Below the pieces are notes generated by a model, which was not told where the DNA came from, made no database searches, and was given only the letters and a program-made list of their open reading frames with translations. A stretch of 46,142 nucleotides of DNA from an uncultured Clostridia bacterium (GTDB lineage Bacteria; Bacillota; Clostridia; Tissierellales; Peptoniphilaceae): NCBI GenBank assembly GCA_947254025.1, contig CAMYBS010000009.1:1-46142 (forward strand), read 5' to 3'. Every line of letters starts with the position of its first letter. Positions within the stretch are counted from its first letter, which is position 1. The translations under genes and the position numbers were made by a program. This document shows positions 8,683 through 17,735 of the stretch, in pieces.

Positions 8683-9243
8683 TTACATAAGTTTACTGCC
8701 AACATCATAAGCCTTTGCAAGCTTAGCACCAAGCAAATTGTAAGAATTTTCACATGCATTGTAGAAGATAAGCTTCATCTTCTCAGTGTCGATACTGCCG
8801 TCCTCATTGATATACTCCTCGTCAATGGAGATGTTCTTGATCTCACCGATAAGGTTTTCGCTCTCCTCATCATACTTAATAAGCTCGCACTCAATAGTCA
8901 TAGGTAGATTAGTGATGATAGGCGCGTTAACAAACTCAGACTTAGAAGTTTCAAAAGAAGTCTTCGCTAGCTTGTCTTGCACCTTGTTGCCACTTACCAT
9001 GCCGATATAGTCAGCATCAACCATGTGAGCCTCATCCGCAAACGACACAGTAAACGCCTTCTCACGCATAGCGTTGATGATAGTTCTCTTGCCCTTGCCA
9101 ATATATAAAGAGACCTTAGTAAAGTCACCCAAAGTGCCATACGCCGCGTTCATAGCATTCGCCGAGCCGTCCTCATTGTATGTTCCTACAACCATGACAG
9201 GAAGAGGCACGAAAAACGATTTAACACCCATGTTTTTTCTCAT
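8683..9243 (-). CDS. Flavin reductase family (FMN-binding split barrel) protein
   Basis: A 186-residue protein. The opening segment (PVMVVGTYNEDG, then NAMNAAYGT, then KGKRTIINAMREKAFTVSF) is the FMN-binding split barrel of flavin reductase-like oxidoreductases common in anaerobes. The C-terminal part includes SYNLLGAKLAKAYDVG. The natural electron acceptor is unknown. The ATG at 9243 has AAGGAG nine bases upstream; an in-frame TTG three codons earlier sits directly on that ribosome site and is unlikely to be used. It is the first gene of the pair with the Spx-like protein. Confidence 0.9.
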   Translation of the reverse strand: MRKNMGVKSFFVPLPVMVVGTYNEDGSANAMNAAYGTLGDFTKVSLYIGKGKRTIINAMREKAFTVSFADEAHMVDADYIGMVSGNKVQDKLAKTSFETSKSEFVNAPIITNLPMTIECELIKYDEESENLIGEIKNISIDEEYINEDGSIDTEKMKLIFYNACENSYNLLGAKLAKAYDVGSKLM

Positions 9244-9264
9244 ATGAATCAACTCCTTAATTGA

Positions 9265-9294
9265 TATATACCCAATTTTTAGAATACTTGTCTA
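9265..9294 (-). promoter_or_regulatory. Promoter of the flavin reductase operon
   Basis: Minus-strand TAGACA (9289-9294), an 18-nt spacer and TATATA (9265-9270), ahead of the ATG at 9243. Confidence 0.45.
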
Positions 9295-9300
9295 AATATT

Positions 9301-9337
9301 AAAATGCCCTCCTCACTGCTTTATCCAGTAAAGAGGG
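9301..9337 (-). terminator. Terminator of the small-gene cluster
   Basis: On the minus strand CCCTCTTTACTG pairs with CAGTGAGGAGGG (12 bp including two G-U pairs) around a 7-nt loop, followed by a short T-rich tract. It lies 25 bases after the last small gene and just before the flavin reductase promoter. Confidence 0.65.
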
Positions 9338-9362
9338 TGCATATCAAAACAACGCTGTCTCT

Positions 9363-9545
9363 TTAATTTTTTTTATTTTTCCTTGCTTTTTGCTCGGCAT
9401 GCATTCTTTTCAAAAATTCTTCAGCTTCCCTCTTTTCTTCTTCGCTTACTATAGCTTTTCCTACAACTTCGCACTTAAAAGGTGCTGTAAACCTATTTTT
9501 AGATAAAAATTCAATTTCTTCTTTACTTAATTCATTTTTTGACAT
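9363..9545 (-). CDS. Small charged protein of unknown function
   Basis: 60 residues, not recognised. It is highly charged; the second half (SEEEKREAEEFLKRMHAEQK) should be helical and ends in a basic KARKNKKN tail. A single Cys lies in FKCEVVG. No membrane segment. The ATG at 9545 has AAGGAGGAG at good spacing; upstream in-frame codons have none. It is the last of four small same-direction genes leading away from the CRISPR array. An antitoxin, phage-derived or RNA-binding role are guesses only. Confidence 0.6.
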   Translation of the reverse strand: MSKNELSKEEIEFLSKNRFTAPFKCEVVGKAIVSEEEKREAEEFLKRMHAEQKARKNKKN

Positions 9546-9592
9546 AAAACTCCTCCTTAAATACAAACAATATTAAACTACTGCTTATGTGC

Positions 9593-9889
9593 TTATTCTA
9601 TAAACTTTCTCTTTTTATTAATCAAATCTATCGCTTCTTTAGTAGGAAGTGGGAGTACCTCTATAGCTTCTGCTAGCACTGTTGCGTCCATAAAAGTATC
9701 TATATAAGCTTTAGTAAGCATTGCATTTTCTTTAAACTCTTTAGGTATAAATCTATCGTTTAAATCTTTCATTATAGACTCATCCGAATGGCAATTTTTT
9801 ATGCATGCATTTATATACCTTACGATCAAGTCCCTAGGATAGCCATCATCCATTAGTTTACTGATAATATTGTCAAATATAGTTTCCAT
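9593..9889 (-). CDS. Small helical protein of unknown function
   Basis: 98 residues, not recognised. It looks all-helical (METIFDNIISKLMDDGYPRD, then VRYINACIKNC, then AKAIEVLP-like and KEAIDLINKK segments), with Cys in an INACIKNC motif and no membrane segment. The ribosome site AAAGGAG lies before the ATG. The 47-nt gap to the next gene downstream and 23-nt gap to the one upstream suggest an operon. Confidence 0.65.
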   Translation of the reverse strand: METIFDNIISKLMDDGYPRDLIVRYINACIKNCHSDESIMKDLNDRFIPKEFKENAMLTKAYIDTFMDATVLAEAIEVLPLPTKEAIDLINKKRKFIE

Positions 9890-9912
9890 ATTAACTCCTT
9901 TTTACGCACATC

Positions 9913-10089
9913 CTAAAGCATAATTACTCGCTCGCCACGAGCAATTTTTCCATCTTGCTCCTTGATAATTCTCATGTACTCATCAAATAAACCCTTAGGC
10001 GTGTCCTTCGTCAAAACGATATATTCGTAACCATGTTCAGTTTTTGCCATTTTATTTGTTAGATATGGTAGAAAATTAGGATCAAGCAT
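9913..10089 (-). CDS. 58-residue protein of unknown function
   Basis: A short gene with a strong ribosome site (GAAGGAGAAGATAAA before ATG at 10089) and a stop at 9913. The product begins MLDPNFLPYLTNKMAKTEHG and contains YEYIVLTKDTPKGLF and KIARGERVIML. It looks soluble with a mixed fold. No family recognised. It is the first of three closely spaced genes (9913, 9593, 9363) and lies 84 bases beyond the degenerate terminal CRISPR repeat. Confidence 0.65.
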   Translation of the reverse strand: MLDPNFLPYLTNKMAKTEHGYEYIVLTKDTPKGLFDEYMRIIKEQDGKIARGERVIML

Positions 10090-10173
10090 TTTATCTTCTC
10101 CTTCAAATTACAATTCATTAGCCCAAGTAATGCGCAACATCGTTTCGTGTGAAAAAATGTACAATAACTGGCG

Positions 10174-10205
10174 ATTTCAATCCACGTGCCCATGACTCTC
10201 GCGAT
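10174..10205 (-). CRISPR. Degenerate terminal CRISPR repeat
   Basis: 32 bases in register with the array repeat. The first 13 (ATTTCAATCCACG), the central CCCATG and GCGA are retained, with nine mismatches elsewhere. In transcript orientation the crRNA handle end is intact but the stem can no longer form, as is typical of an abandoned leader-distal end repeat. It lies 393 bases beyond the last intact repeat, with a gene in between. Confidence 0.85.
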
Positions 10206-10219
10206 TCTTCACATCATCC

Positions 10220-10516
10220 TTATCTTTTCTTATACTCATCTATAACTTTCTTAAAATCCTCATCATCTAACTCTAATATGTTTGCATTAGGGTCTTCAAG
10301 AATTTTTGCCGCCTTCTCAATCTCCACTTCAGGGATATTTCTATCAATTTCCTTTCCTCTCGTGAAAGTATAATCTGTATAAGATATGGTCGCCTTTCTT
10401 ATCCTTCTATCTTTCTCATCGATAGCATCTATATTGACAAACGCAAATCTTCCATCCTCTAATTCGCATAATATTCCACCATCTTCAAAGCTTCCTATTG
10501 CTTTTTTTATTTTCAA
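10220..10516 (-). CDS. Small protein of unknown function between CRISPR repeats
   Basis: 98 residues from a TTG at 10516, chosen because AAAGGA lies eight bases upstream. An overlapping ATG is in another frame. The N-terminal half looks like a small beta domain (AIGSFEDGG, then CELEDGRFAFVNIDAI, then RKATISYTDYTF); the C-terminal half is acidic and helical (EVEIEKAAKILED, then ELDDEDFKKVIDEYKK). No family recognised, no membrane segment. It lies between the degenerate repeat at 10174 and the first intact repeat at 10598, on the strand of array transcription. It could be expressed from read-through of the pre-crRNA; I see no convincing promoter of its own. Confidence 0.65.
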   Translation of the reverse strand: MKIKKAIGSFEDGGILCELEDGRFAFVNIDAIDEKDRRIRKATISYTDYTFTRGKEIDRNIPEVEIEKAAKILEDPNANILELDDEDFKKVIDEYKKR

Positions 10517-10597
10517 TCATATCGTCCTTTCTATAAATTGCACTCGTAGGTAGCAAATCTCTCCTATAACATCTCTTCCCTATTTAATTGCCCCCAT

Positions 10598-11025
10598 ATT
10601 TCAATCCACGCACCCATGTAGGGTGCGACAGAAGAAAAAGAGACACCAGAAGAGCAGGAACAGATTTCAATCCACGCACCCATGTAGGGTGCGACTTACA
10701 ATTGCTTAACAGTCAATGAGACCATAGAAATTTCAATCCACGCACCCATGTAGGGTGCGACCAAACAGCTTAAAGAGGCAATATTAGATCTAATAATTTC
10801 AATCCACGCACCCATGTAGGGTGCGACTAGTCTTTGCTTGTATACACTCGATTACATCTTTATTTCAATCCACGCACCCATGTAGGGTGCGACTGATTGC
10901 AGCCTCGTCTCCAGAGTTAATTGCTGCATTTCAATCCACGCACCCATGTAGGGTGCGACAGAAGAAAAAGAGACACCAGAAGAGCAGGAACAGATTTCAA
11001 TCCACGCACCCATGTAGGGTGTGAC
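10598..11025 (-). CRISPR. CRISPR array, leader-distal block (7 repeats)
   Basis: Repeats of 32 nt start at 10598, 10664, 10730, 10796, 10862, 10928 and 10994. All six spacers are 34 nt. All repeats are of the older variant (CCCATGTAGGG on the plus strand). The last one, next to the gene insertion, carries a further change (GGGTGTGAC for GGGTGCGAC). The spacer at 10630-10663 is repeated exactly at 10960-10993. The array is transcribed on the minus strand. Confidence 0.97.
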
Positions 11026-11049
11026 TTACTCATGCTATTCCACCCCCAA

Positions 11050-11259
11050 CTATATACACTGGCATTCTACCGTCTGTATATCATCCTCATAGAATTCAAT
11101 TAGTTGTGATTGTTTATTATTAGCTTCATTAACAATTATACTGTTTTTTTGAGGATTATTATCCTCTGCAAAAATAAAGTCAGTCACCCTTCCCTCATGT
11201 TCAGTACCATCTTTTAATTTTATTTTTACAAATTTCCCTTCGTATTCTCTAAGCTTCAT
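11050..11259 (-). CDS. LSm-like small protein encoded inside the CRISPR array
   Basis: 69 residues. The pattern GKFVKIKLKDGTEHEGRVTDF, broken here as GKFVKIKLKDG then TEHEGRVTDFIFAEDN, resembles the Sm1 motif of Sm/LSm beta-barrel proteins. IIVNE and the C-terminal IEFYEDDIQTVEC would be strands 4-5. Bacterial proteins of this size and pattern exist in Firmicutes and mobile DNA, generally uncharacterised. A ribosome site AGGGGGT lies 8 bases before ATG 11259. The gene fills a 314-nt gap between two intact repeats (ending 11025, starting 11340) and has the same direction as crRNA transcription. RNA binding is an inference from the fold resemblance. Confidence 0.75.
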   Translation of the reverse strand: MKLREYEGKFVKIKLKDGTEHEGRVTDFIFAEDNNPQKNSIIVNEANNKQSQLIEFYEDDIQTVECQCI

Positions 11260-11339
11260 TTGGTCTACCCCCTAAAATATGTGACCCAGTATTTGAGTAA
11301 ACTATTATGATATTTGTTGTATCAATCTCATTACCTTGA

Positions 11340-14300
11340 ATTTCAATCCACGCACCCATGTAGGGTGCGACCTAAATTCACAGGTTATGGCTTACCAAAA
11401 GATATATTTCAATCCACGCACCCATGTAGGGTGCGACATTATTAAATTAAGCGATTTATTAAGCGTAATATCTATTTCAATCCACGCACCCATGTAGGGT
11501 GCGACCTAAATTCACAGGTTATGGCTTACCAAAAGATATATTTCAATCCACGCACCCATGTAGGGTGCGACCGCGTCCTTGCCTCTGACTATCTCTACCT
11601 TAATGCCATTTCAATCCACGCACCCATGTAGGGTGCGACTTTTAACTTCGGTCTTTTTACCAGTTGTTTTATTTATTTCAATCCACGCACCCATGTAGGG
11701 TGCGACCGCATTAGCGCAAGACACACCACCACTACCACGAATTTCAATCCACGCACCCATGTAGGGTGCGACTCAATATGTCGATTAGTTTGCCTTCTCT
11801 AAAGTAATTTCAATCCACGCACCCATGTAGGGTGCGACCAGATGGTTTATATGCTGGAGCAAGCAGTCAAAGAGATTTCAATCCACGCACCCATGTAGGG
11901 TGCGACTATGAAAAAGTGGGCAGACACAGCCATCGAGTCGATATTTCAATCCACGCACCCATGTAGGGTGCGACTTTTTAACAATGCAGCTTTTGTAATG
12001 CTTAATCAAATTTCAATCCACGCACCCATGTAGGGTGCGACTCGTATCTTATTTTGATTTTCAAAACTTCGTCCTGTATTTCAATCCACGCACCCATGTA
12101 GGGTGCGACTTAAAAAGAAAAAAGTAGTACGAGAAGAGTTTGATTTCAATCCACGCACCCATGTAGGGTGCGACCCCTTGGCGTTCCGCCCTCCCCCCTA
12201 GGCGTACTCTTATTTCAATCCACGCACCCATGTAGGGTGCGACATGGATGATTTCTCATTCACAAAGAGAGTGACAAAAATTTCAATCCACGCACCCATG
12301 TAGGGTGCGACTCTAAATCTTGGGTGGCTTTTTTAGCTTGATTAAAAATTTCAATCCACGCACCCATGTAGGGTGCGACAGGCGTTCTTTTATGATGTGA
12401 TCTAATTCATTTAAATTTCAATCCACGCACCCATGTAGGGTGCGACTTTCAGACTTTCCAACCGCTTTTTCATTGGAAATCATTTCAATCCACGCACCCA
12501 TGTAGGGTGCGACAATACATTTCTTATATCTTGGTCCGCCTGCTCTTTATTTCAATCCACGCACCCATGTAGGGTGCGACTCAGCGACAGGCTCAAATGT
12601 CGATAAGGTCTTAAATTTCAATCCACGCACCCATGTAGGGTGCGACTCGAAAAGTATGAAGAAGATAAGAGCTATTTTGAAAAATTTCAATCCACGCACC
12701 CATGTAGGGTGCGACAGATAGGATAATTTACTTAAATTCTCTGCACTGATTATTTCAATCCACGCACCCATGTAGGGTGCGACGACAAAATAAAAGAAGA
12801 ACAGCATACTGACTTGTCGATTTCAATCCACGCACCCATGTAGGGTGCGACACATGATTATTAACAAATTTTGCGTGTGCATCGTTATTTCAATCCACGC
12901 ACCCATGTAGGGTGCGACAGCAAGGCTTAAAGGTAAGCGCTTTATATCCACATCAATTTCAATCCACGCACCCATGTAGGGTGCGACCAAAGCAGGACTT
13001 GCTCAACTTAGCGGGGGTCGGTAATTTCAATCCACGCACCCATGTAGGGTGCGACTAACACTAATACTATCTTAGGCGGTAATACTGCGAATTTCAATCC
13101 ACGCACCCATGTAGGGTGCGACAATAAGAATCCAATAGAAGCCTATTGGGAGTGGATATTTCAATCCACGCACCCATGTAGGGTGCGACCAACGGAGATA
13201 GCGAAGATGATGATGTAATTAAAATTTCAATCCACGCACCCATGTAGGGTGCGACTTTAAAGCCATCTTCGATAGCTTTATTTTCCATAATTTCAATCCA
13301 CGCACCCATGAAGGGTGCGACGACTGGTGGCGCGAATTTGAGAAAGCGTGGCCAGAGATATTTCAATCCACGCACCCATGAAGGGTGCGACGATAAACTT
13401 TTTGTATAATCTTCCTAGCAGCTAAATATTTCAATCCACGCACCCATGAAGGGTGCGACATTATGACATACTGCAAGCATTACTACCAACAGTTGCAATT
13501 TCAATCCACGCACCCATGAAGGGTGCGACATTATGACATACTGCAAGCATTACTACCAACAGTTGCAATTTCAATCCACGCACCCATGAAGGGTGCGACT
13601 TTTTTTATTTGCTCCAGCTTTAACTTTGTTTTCTGATTTCAATCCACGCACCCATGAAGGGTGCGACAGAAATACTGTGAATATATTATTGAGGTGATTA
13701 AAAATATTTCAATCCACGCACCCATGAAGGGTGCGACAGCCCAATACTACAATCAGTACAAAGCCTAATACAATTTCAATCCACGCACCCATGAAGGGTG
13801 CGACACATTGTTTGTAAATTCTATGACTTGGATTTTACTATTTCAATCCACGCACCCATGAAGGGTGCGACCTTTAAAAAGCCTGCTAGCTTTACAAGAG
13901 GAGCAAACAATTTCAATCCACGCACCCATGAAGGGTGCGACCTACTCCTCGATCAAATCTTCTTTGCCCTCTGCAATAAATTTCAATCCACGCACCCATG
14001 AAGGGTGCGACCCGTCATAATACTCGACGACTTCAAGAGCTTCATCATTTCAATCCACGCACCCATGAAGGGTGCGACCTTGCTTACAGCTTATAGGATA
14101 GGAGATTTTAAAATGATTTCAATCCACGCACCCATGAAGGGTGCGACTTTTTTAGTAATAAGGCCGTTATGGATGCATATAAATTTCAATCCACGCACCC
14201 ATGAAGGGTGCGACTTATGATTATGATTTTACAATAACGACGAGTGCAAAATTTCAATCCACGCACCCATGAAGGGTGCGACTCTTGCCAGAATAGGTCA

Positions 14301-15892
14301 AGATGTTATGTCTGGACTAATTTCAATCCACGCACCCATGAAGGGTGCGACTCTCATCCCTCTTGTTACTTTTTGCGACAACTCTTTTATTTCAATCCAC
14401 GCACCCATGAAGGGTGCGACCATATTTAGATTTAAAATATACCAAAGATACAGAATTTCAATCCACGCACCCATGAAGGGTGCGACTAAAGACTACGATG
14501 TGGAGATAAGGGAGGTTTAATATATTTCAATCCACGCACCCATGAAGGGTGCGACAGAGCTTTTTTAAAATCTCGCGATCTATACTGTAAAAATTTCAAT
14601 CCACGCACCCATGAAGGGTGCGACGATTGGCTCCGCTTGACAAAATGGAAACCAGATATTTCAATCCACGCACCCATGAAGGGTGCGACGAGCAAAACAA
14701 ACAAAGAGAGCTGGGGGTGAATTATTTCAATCCACGCACCCATGAAGGGTGCGACTTAAATCTGTACATATCGCAGTGGATCTCTTTTATATTTCAATCC
14801 ACGCACCCATGAAGGGTGCGACGAATAAGTTGTCTGATATCTGAGCAAATTGGACCCCAATTTCAATCCACGCACCCATGAAGGGTGCGACCTGCCATCC
14901 GTAAGTGCCTATCGGCGTGCTAGTTATTTCAATCCACGCACCCATGAAGGGTGCGACACCGGGAGAAGAAACAGAAGCCCAAGCTTCTATAAATTTCAAT
15001 CCACGCACCCATGAAGGGTGCGACACAACAGGTGCGATTCTTTCATATTGTTACGTAATAAATTTCAATCCACGCACCCATGAAGGGTGCGACTATCTAA
15101 GATTTGAAATAACATTTAATAGTGCCATTATTTCAATCCACGCACCCATGAAGGGTGCGACGCTATTGGTCCGTGGTTTAGTAAGGCGGTTTCTTATTTC
15201 AATCCACGCACCCATGAAGGGTGCGACAAACATTACATATAGACAATATCATTTGTTCAGTATTTCAATCCACGCACCCATGAAGGGTGCGACTCGGGGC
15301 TAATTAGCTTTACGAACTTGAAGGAAGAAATTTCAATCCACGCACCCATGAAGGGTGCGACACAGTTAGCCAATGGAAATACCGCGACAAATGGATTTCA
15401 ATCCACGCACCCATGAAGGGTGCGACAATCTCTTTGTCAATTTAATTACCACCTTTCTTTAATTTCAATCCACGCACCCATGAAGGGTGCGACATTATGA
15501 AACACACAAATTGTAATCCGTGGGATTGATTTCAATCCACGCACCCATGAAGGGTGCGACTACAATCTTTTTAGCTTTAAATTCTTTTAATCTTATTTCA
15601 ATCCACGCACCCATGAAGGGTGCGACCAACTTGCATTTTTTCTATATTTGTTCCGGATTGTATTTCAATCCACGCACCCATGAAGGGTGCGACCACCTTC
15701 ACTTGCTAGATTGTTTAGTTGTCTTCTCATTTCAATCCACGCACCCATGAAGGGTGCGACTGCGAAATTTATGCGCCAAGGCTATGTTAGCGATATTTCA
15801 ATCCACGCACCCATGAAGGGTGCGACTTTGATGATACCTGCGATCGATAAAGAAGTTAATATTTCAATCCACGCACCCATGAAGGGTGCGAC
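11340..15892 (-). CRISPR. Type I-C CRISPR array, main block (68 repeats)
   Basis: 68 repeats of 32 nt with 67 spacers of 33-38 nt. In transcript orientation the repeat is GTCGCACCC, a 5-nt loop, GGGTGCG and the handle TGGATTGAAAT, the classic I-C form with a 7-bp hairpin. Repeats from 11340 to 13224 have CCCATGTAGGG (plus strand); those from 13290 to 15861 have CCCATGAAGGG. The leader is at the high-coordinate end, beside cas1. Exact duplicate spacers occur at 11372-11405 and 11506-11539, and at 13460-13497 and 13530-13567. With the distal block there are 75 repeats and 73 spacers. Confidence 0.99.
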
Positions 15893-16038
15893 AGCTAGAT
15901 GTGCTAAAGATCTATGTTCTTGTTGCACATCTAGTGTTTATGCACACATAATTTTCATTATATACACATTTTTTGCTTAATTTTAAGCATTTTTTTCTGC
16001 GAATCCTCTTGAATTTTCATGTTCATATGAGGTTCGCA
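15893..16038 (-). promoter_or_regulatory. CRISPR leader
   Basis: 146 A/T-rich bases between cas1 and the youngest repeat. A TATAAT box (15957-15962, minus strand) can start pre-crRNA about 55-60 nt before the array. Next to the first repeat is a perfect 10-bp inverted repeat CTAGATGTGC (15895-15904) / GCACATCTAG (15925-15934). Further out is a 16-nt palindrome (974-989 of this kilobase) and, just after the cas1 stop, a hairpin pairing 15999-16008 with 16029-16037. Confidence 0.85.
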
Positions 16039-17073
16039 CTAATTTATTATAAATGGAGGATATGCCTCAAGGTCTCCTCTAATCGTCCTTGCTAAAAGCA
16101 TAGCTTGTACATATGGCAATAATCCAATCTCGATTTTTTCTTCTAGAAATGGGTGTGTAATCTCATCTTGCAAACGTTTGTTCCATATGTCTAAATATTT
16201 TTTCTTTCCATTTTCTGTAAATTCATATGAACCATTATCTTTTGCAATAAAATCTTTCTCTTCGATTTGGGATTTATTTATTAAGCTTAGCACAAATCTA
16301 TCTGCCATATATGCTCTCATCTCTTCTGATAGATCAAGCGCTAATGATTGCCTTCCAGGTCTATCTTTATGGTAAAAACCAACATATGGATCAAGGCCTA
16401 CTGTTTCTAATGCGTTTTGTACTAACACTCTAAGCATTCCATATGAAAACGACAGCATTGCATTTACGGGATCTTTTGGTGGCCTTCTGTTTCTATCTGT
16501 AAACTTAAAGTACTCTTTGCTGTTTAATATAAGGTAATCAAAATTTTTAAAGTATTCTCGCGCTGCATCTCCTTCTATACCCAAGAGTTCTGTATAGTCT
16601 TTTGCATTAAAGGCGTTTATTTTACTTTCTTTTAACTTGCTTATGGATTCCTCTACTTCTTCTTTATAAATTGTATCTTTATAATCTCTAAGGTATCTAT
16701 CAAGTACTTTTATGGAATTATACAGTTTTCCTAGCACGAATGACTTTGCGTATGAAAGCGACCTCTCGTCATTTTCCGAAATTCTAAACTGTTCTTTTCT
16801 TAGTAATACGTTTCCATTGATTACTCCTGAGACTCTTGCACAAAAATATCCTCCTAGTGTTAAAAAACTAATGCCGACATTGTTTTTCATACACATTTCT
16901 AATAGTTTAGGACTTGCTCCAACATAGTTGAAGCATACTATGTTTTCAAAGTTCTGTATTGGTGATTGGAAGACTTTACCATTGGCTTCATCTTTAACTA
17001 CTATATTGCTTCCATCTTTCGCTAAATAAATATTTTCATTTGTAATATATAGTGTGTTTAACAGCTTTCTCAT
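16039..17073 (-). CDS. cas1: CRISPR-associated integrase Cas1 (type I-C)
   Basis: A 344-residue integrase subunit that, with Cas2 and here Cas4, inserts new spacers at the leader end. The N-terminal beta domain is followed by the catalytic helical domain. Expected metal ligands are Glu167 in GIEGDAAREYF, His235 in GFYHKDRPGRQ, and the acidic cluster at Asp247/Glu250 in SLALDLSEEMR. Full length for type I-C. The start overlaps the cas4 stop as ATGA. It is the last cas gene before the leader. cas2 does not follow it, unlike in standard I-C loci. Confidence 0.98.
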   Translation of the reverse strand: MRKLLNTLYITNENIYLAKDGSNIVVKDEANGKVFQSPIQNFENIVCFNYVGASPKLLEMCMKNNVGISFLTLGGYFCARVSGVINGNVLLRKEQFRISENDERSLSYAKSFVLGKLYNSIKVLDRYLRDYKDTIYKEEVEESISKLKESKINAFNAKDYTELLGIEGDAAREYFKNFDYLILNSKEYFKFTDRNRRPPKDPVNAMLSFSYGMLRVLVQNALETVGLDPYVGFYHKDRPGRQSLALDLSEEMRAYMADRFVLSLINKSQIEEKDFIAKDNGSYEFTENGKKKYLDIWNKRLQDEITHPFLEEKIEIGLLPYVQAMLLARTIRGDLEAYPPFIIN

Positions 17074-17726
17074 TCTTCCATCACTATCCTATCAATATAA
17101 TTTATAACACTCTTTTTCTTTTTCGTGAGTTTTGGCATGCAGTAGTCAACTAAGGAACAATTTTTACAGTTGATGTTATTACTTGCTCTAGGAATCTTGT
17201 TTTGAGTAAATATCTCATACATTTGTGATACTATATCTCTTACTTCTTGCCTTAACTCATCTGTAATTTCTATTTCTAACCTTTTATTTGGGCTTTTATA
17301 ATAAAGTGCTGACTTTTTTAGTTTAATATTATGCATTTCTTCTAAACACATTATTTCCGCAACTAGTTGATAGATATCTGCCTTTGTCTTTTTTACTCTA
17401 CCTTTTTTATATTCAACTACATAAGGTAGCCACAATCCATTGTAGTTTTCTATTTCAACTCCGTTCTCATTTTTCTCATATATAACCAGGTCACAGACAC
17501 CAACTATCTTTAGTTCGTCTGACTTAACACGTAAGGATCTTTCATATATTCTGTCTTTTCTTTTTTCAAAAAAATATGGATCATCCACGTTTTCATGTAT
17601 AAGTTTGCCAAGTGTTGTATCTTTATTTTCAAACCAAATTTGTTCTAGCTCTAGAAGAGCCCACTGCCTCTTGCAAAATGTGAAGTGCTGTATTCTACTT
17701 AAGCTTAAATAGTCTTCTTCATCCAT
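17070..17726 (-). CDS. cas4: CRISPR-associated exonuclease Cas4 (type I-C)
   Basis: 218 residues. A RecB-like nuclease that trims prespacers and selects PAM-adjacent ends. Visible are Cys18 in FCKRQW, the nuclease residues Asp79 and Glu105-x-Lys107 (VEYKKGR), a QxxxE-type helix near 120, and the C-terminal iron-sulfur cysteines 187, 190 and 196 (CKNC, then DYC). All four cluster cysteines are present. It starts nine bases after the cas7 stop with a weak ribosome site, so translation is probably coupled; its end overlaps cas1 by four bases. Confidence 0.97.
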   Translation of the reverse strand: MDEEDYLSLSRIQHFTFCKRQWALLELEQIWFENKDTTLGKLIHENVDDPYFFEKRKDRIYERSLRVKSDELKIVGVCDLVIYEKNENGVEIENYNGLWLPYVVEYKKGRVKKTKADIYQLVAEIMCLEEMHNIKLKKSALYYKSPNKRLEIEITDELRQEVRDIVSQMYEIFTQNKIPRASNNINCKNCSLVDYCMPKLTKKKKSVINYIDRIVMEE

Positions 17727-17735
17727 ATATCTAAT

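Noticed and set aside
10630..15860. Self-targeting spacers against genes in this window
   Set aside because: By eye I noticed no full-length spacer match elsewhere in the window. This was not an exhaustive search; a blastn of the 73 spacers against genome and phage databases would settle it.
10600..15980. Many open frames of 60-130 codons across the array on both strands
   Set aside because: They are translations of the CRISPR repeat (recurring peptides such as APMKGAT or MGAWIEI) joined through spacers, without ribosome sites.
15974..15989. The 16-nt palindrome in the leader as a cas1 terminator
   Set aside because: On the minus strand it is followed by A, not T. The T run lies on the plus-strand side, so it would stop only antisense transcripts.
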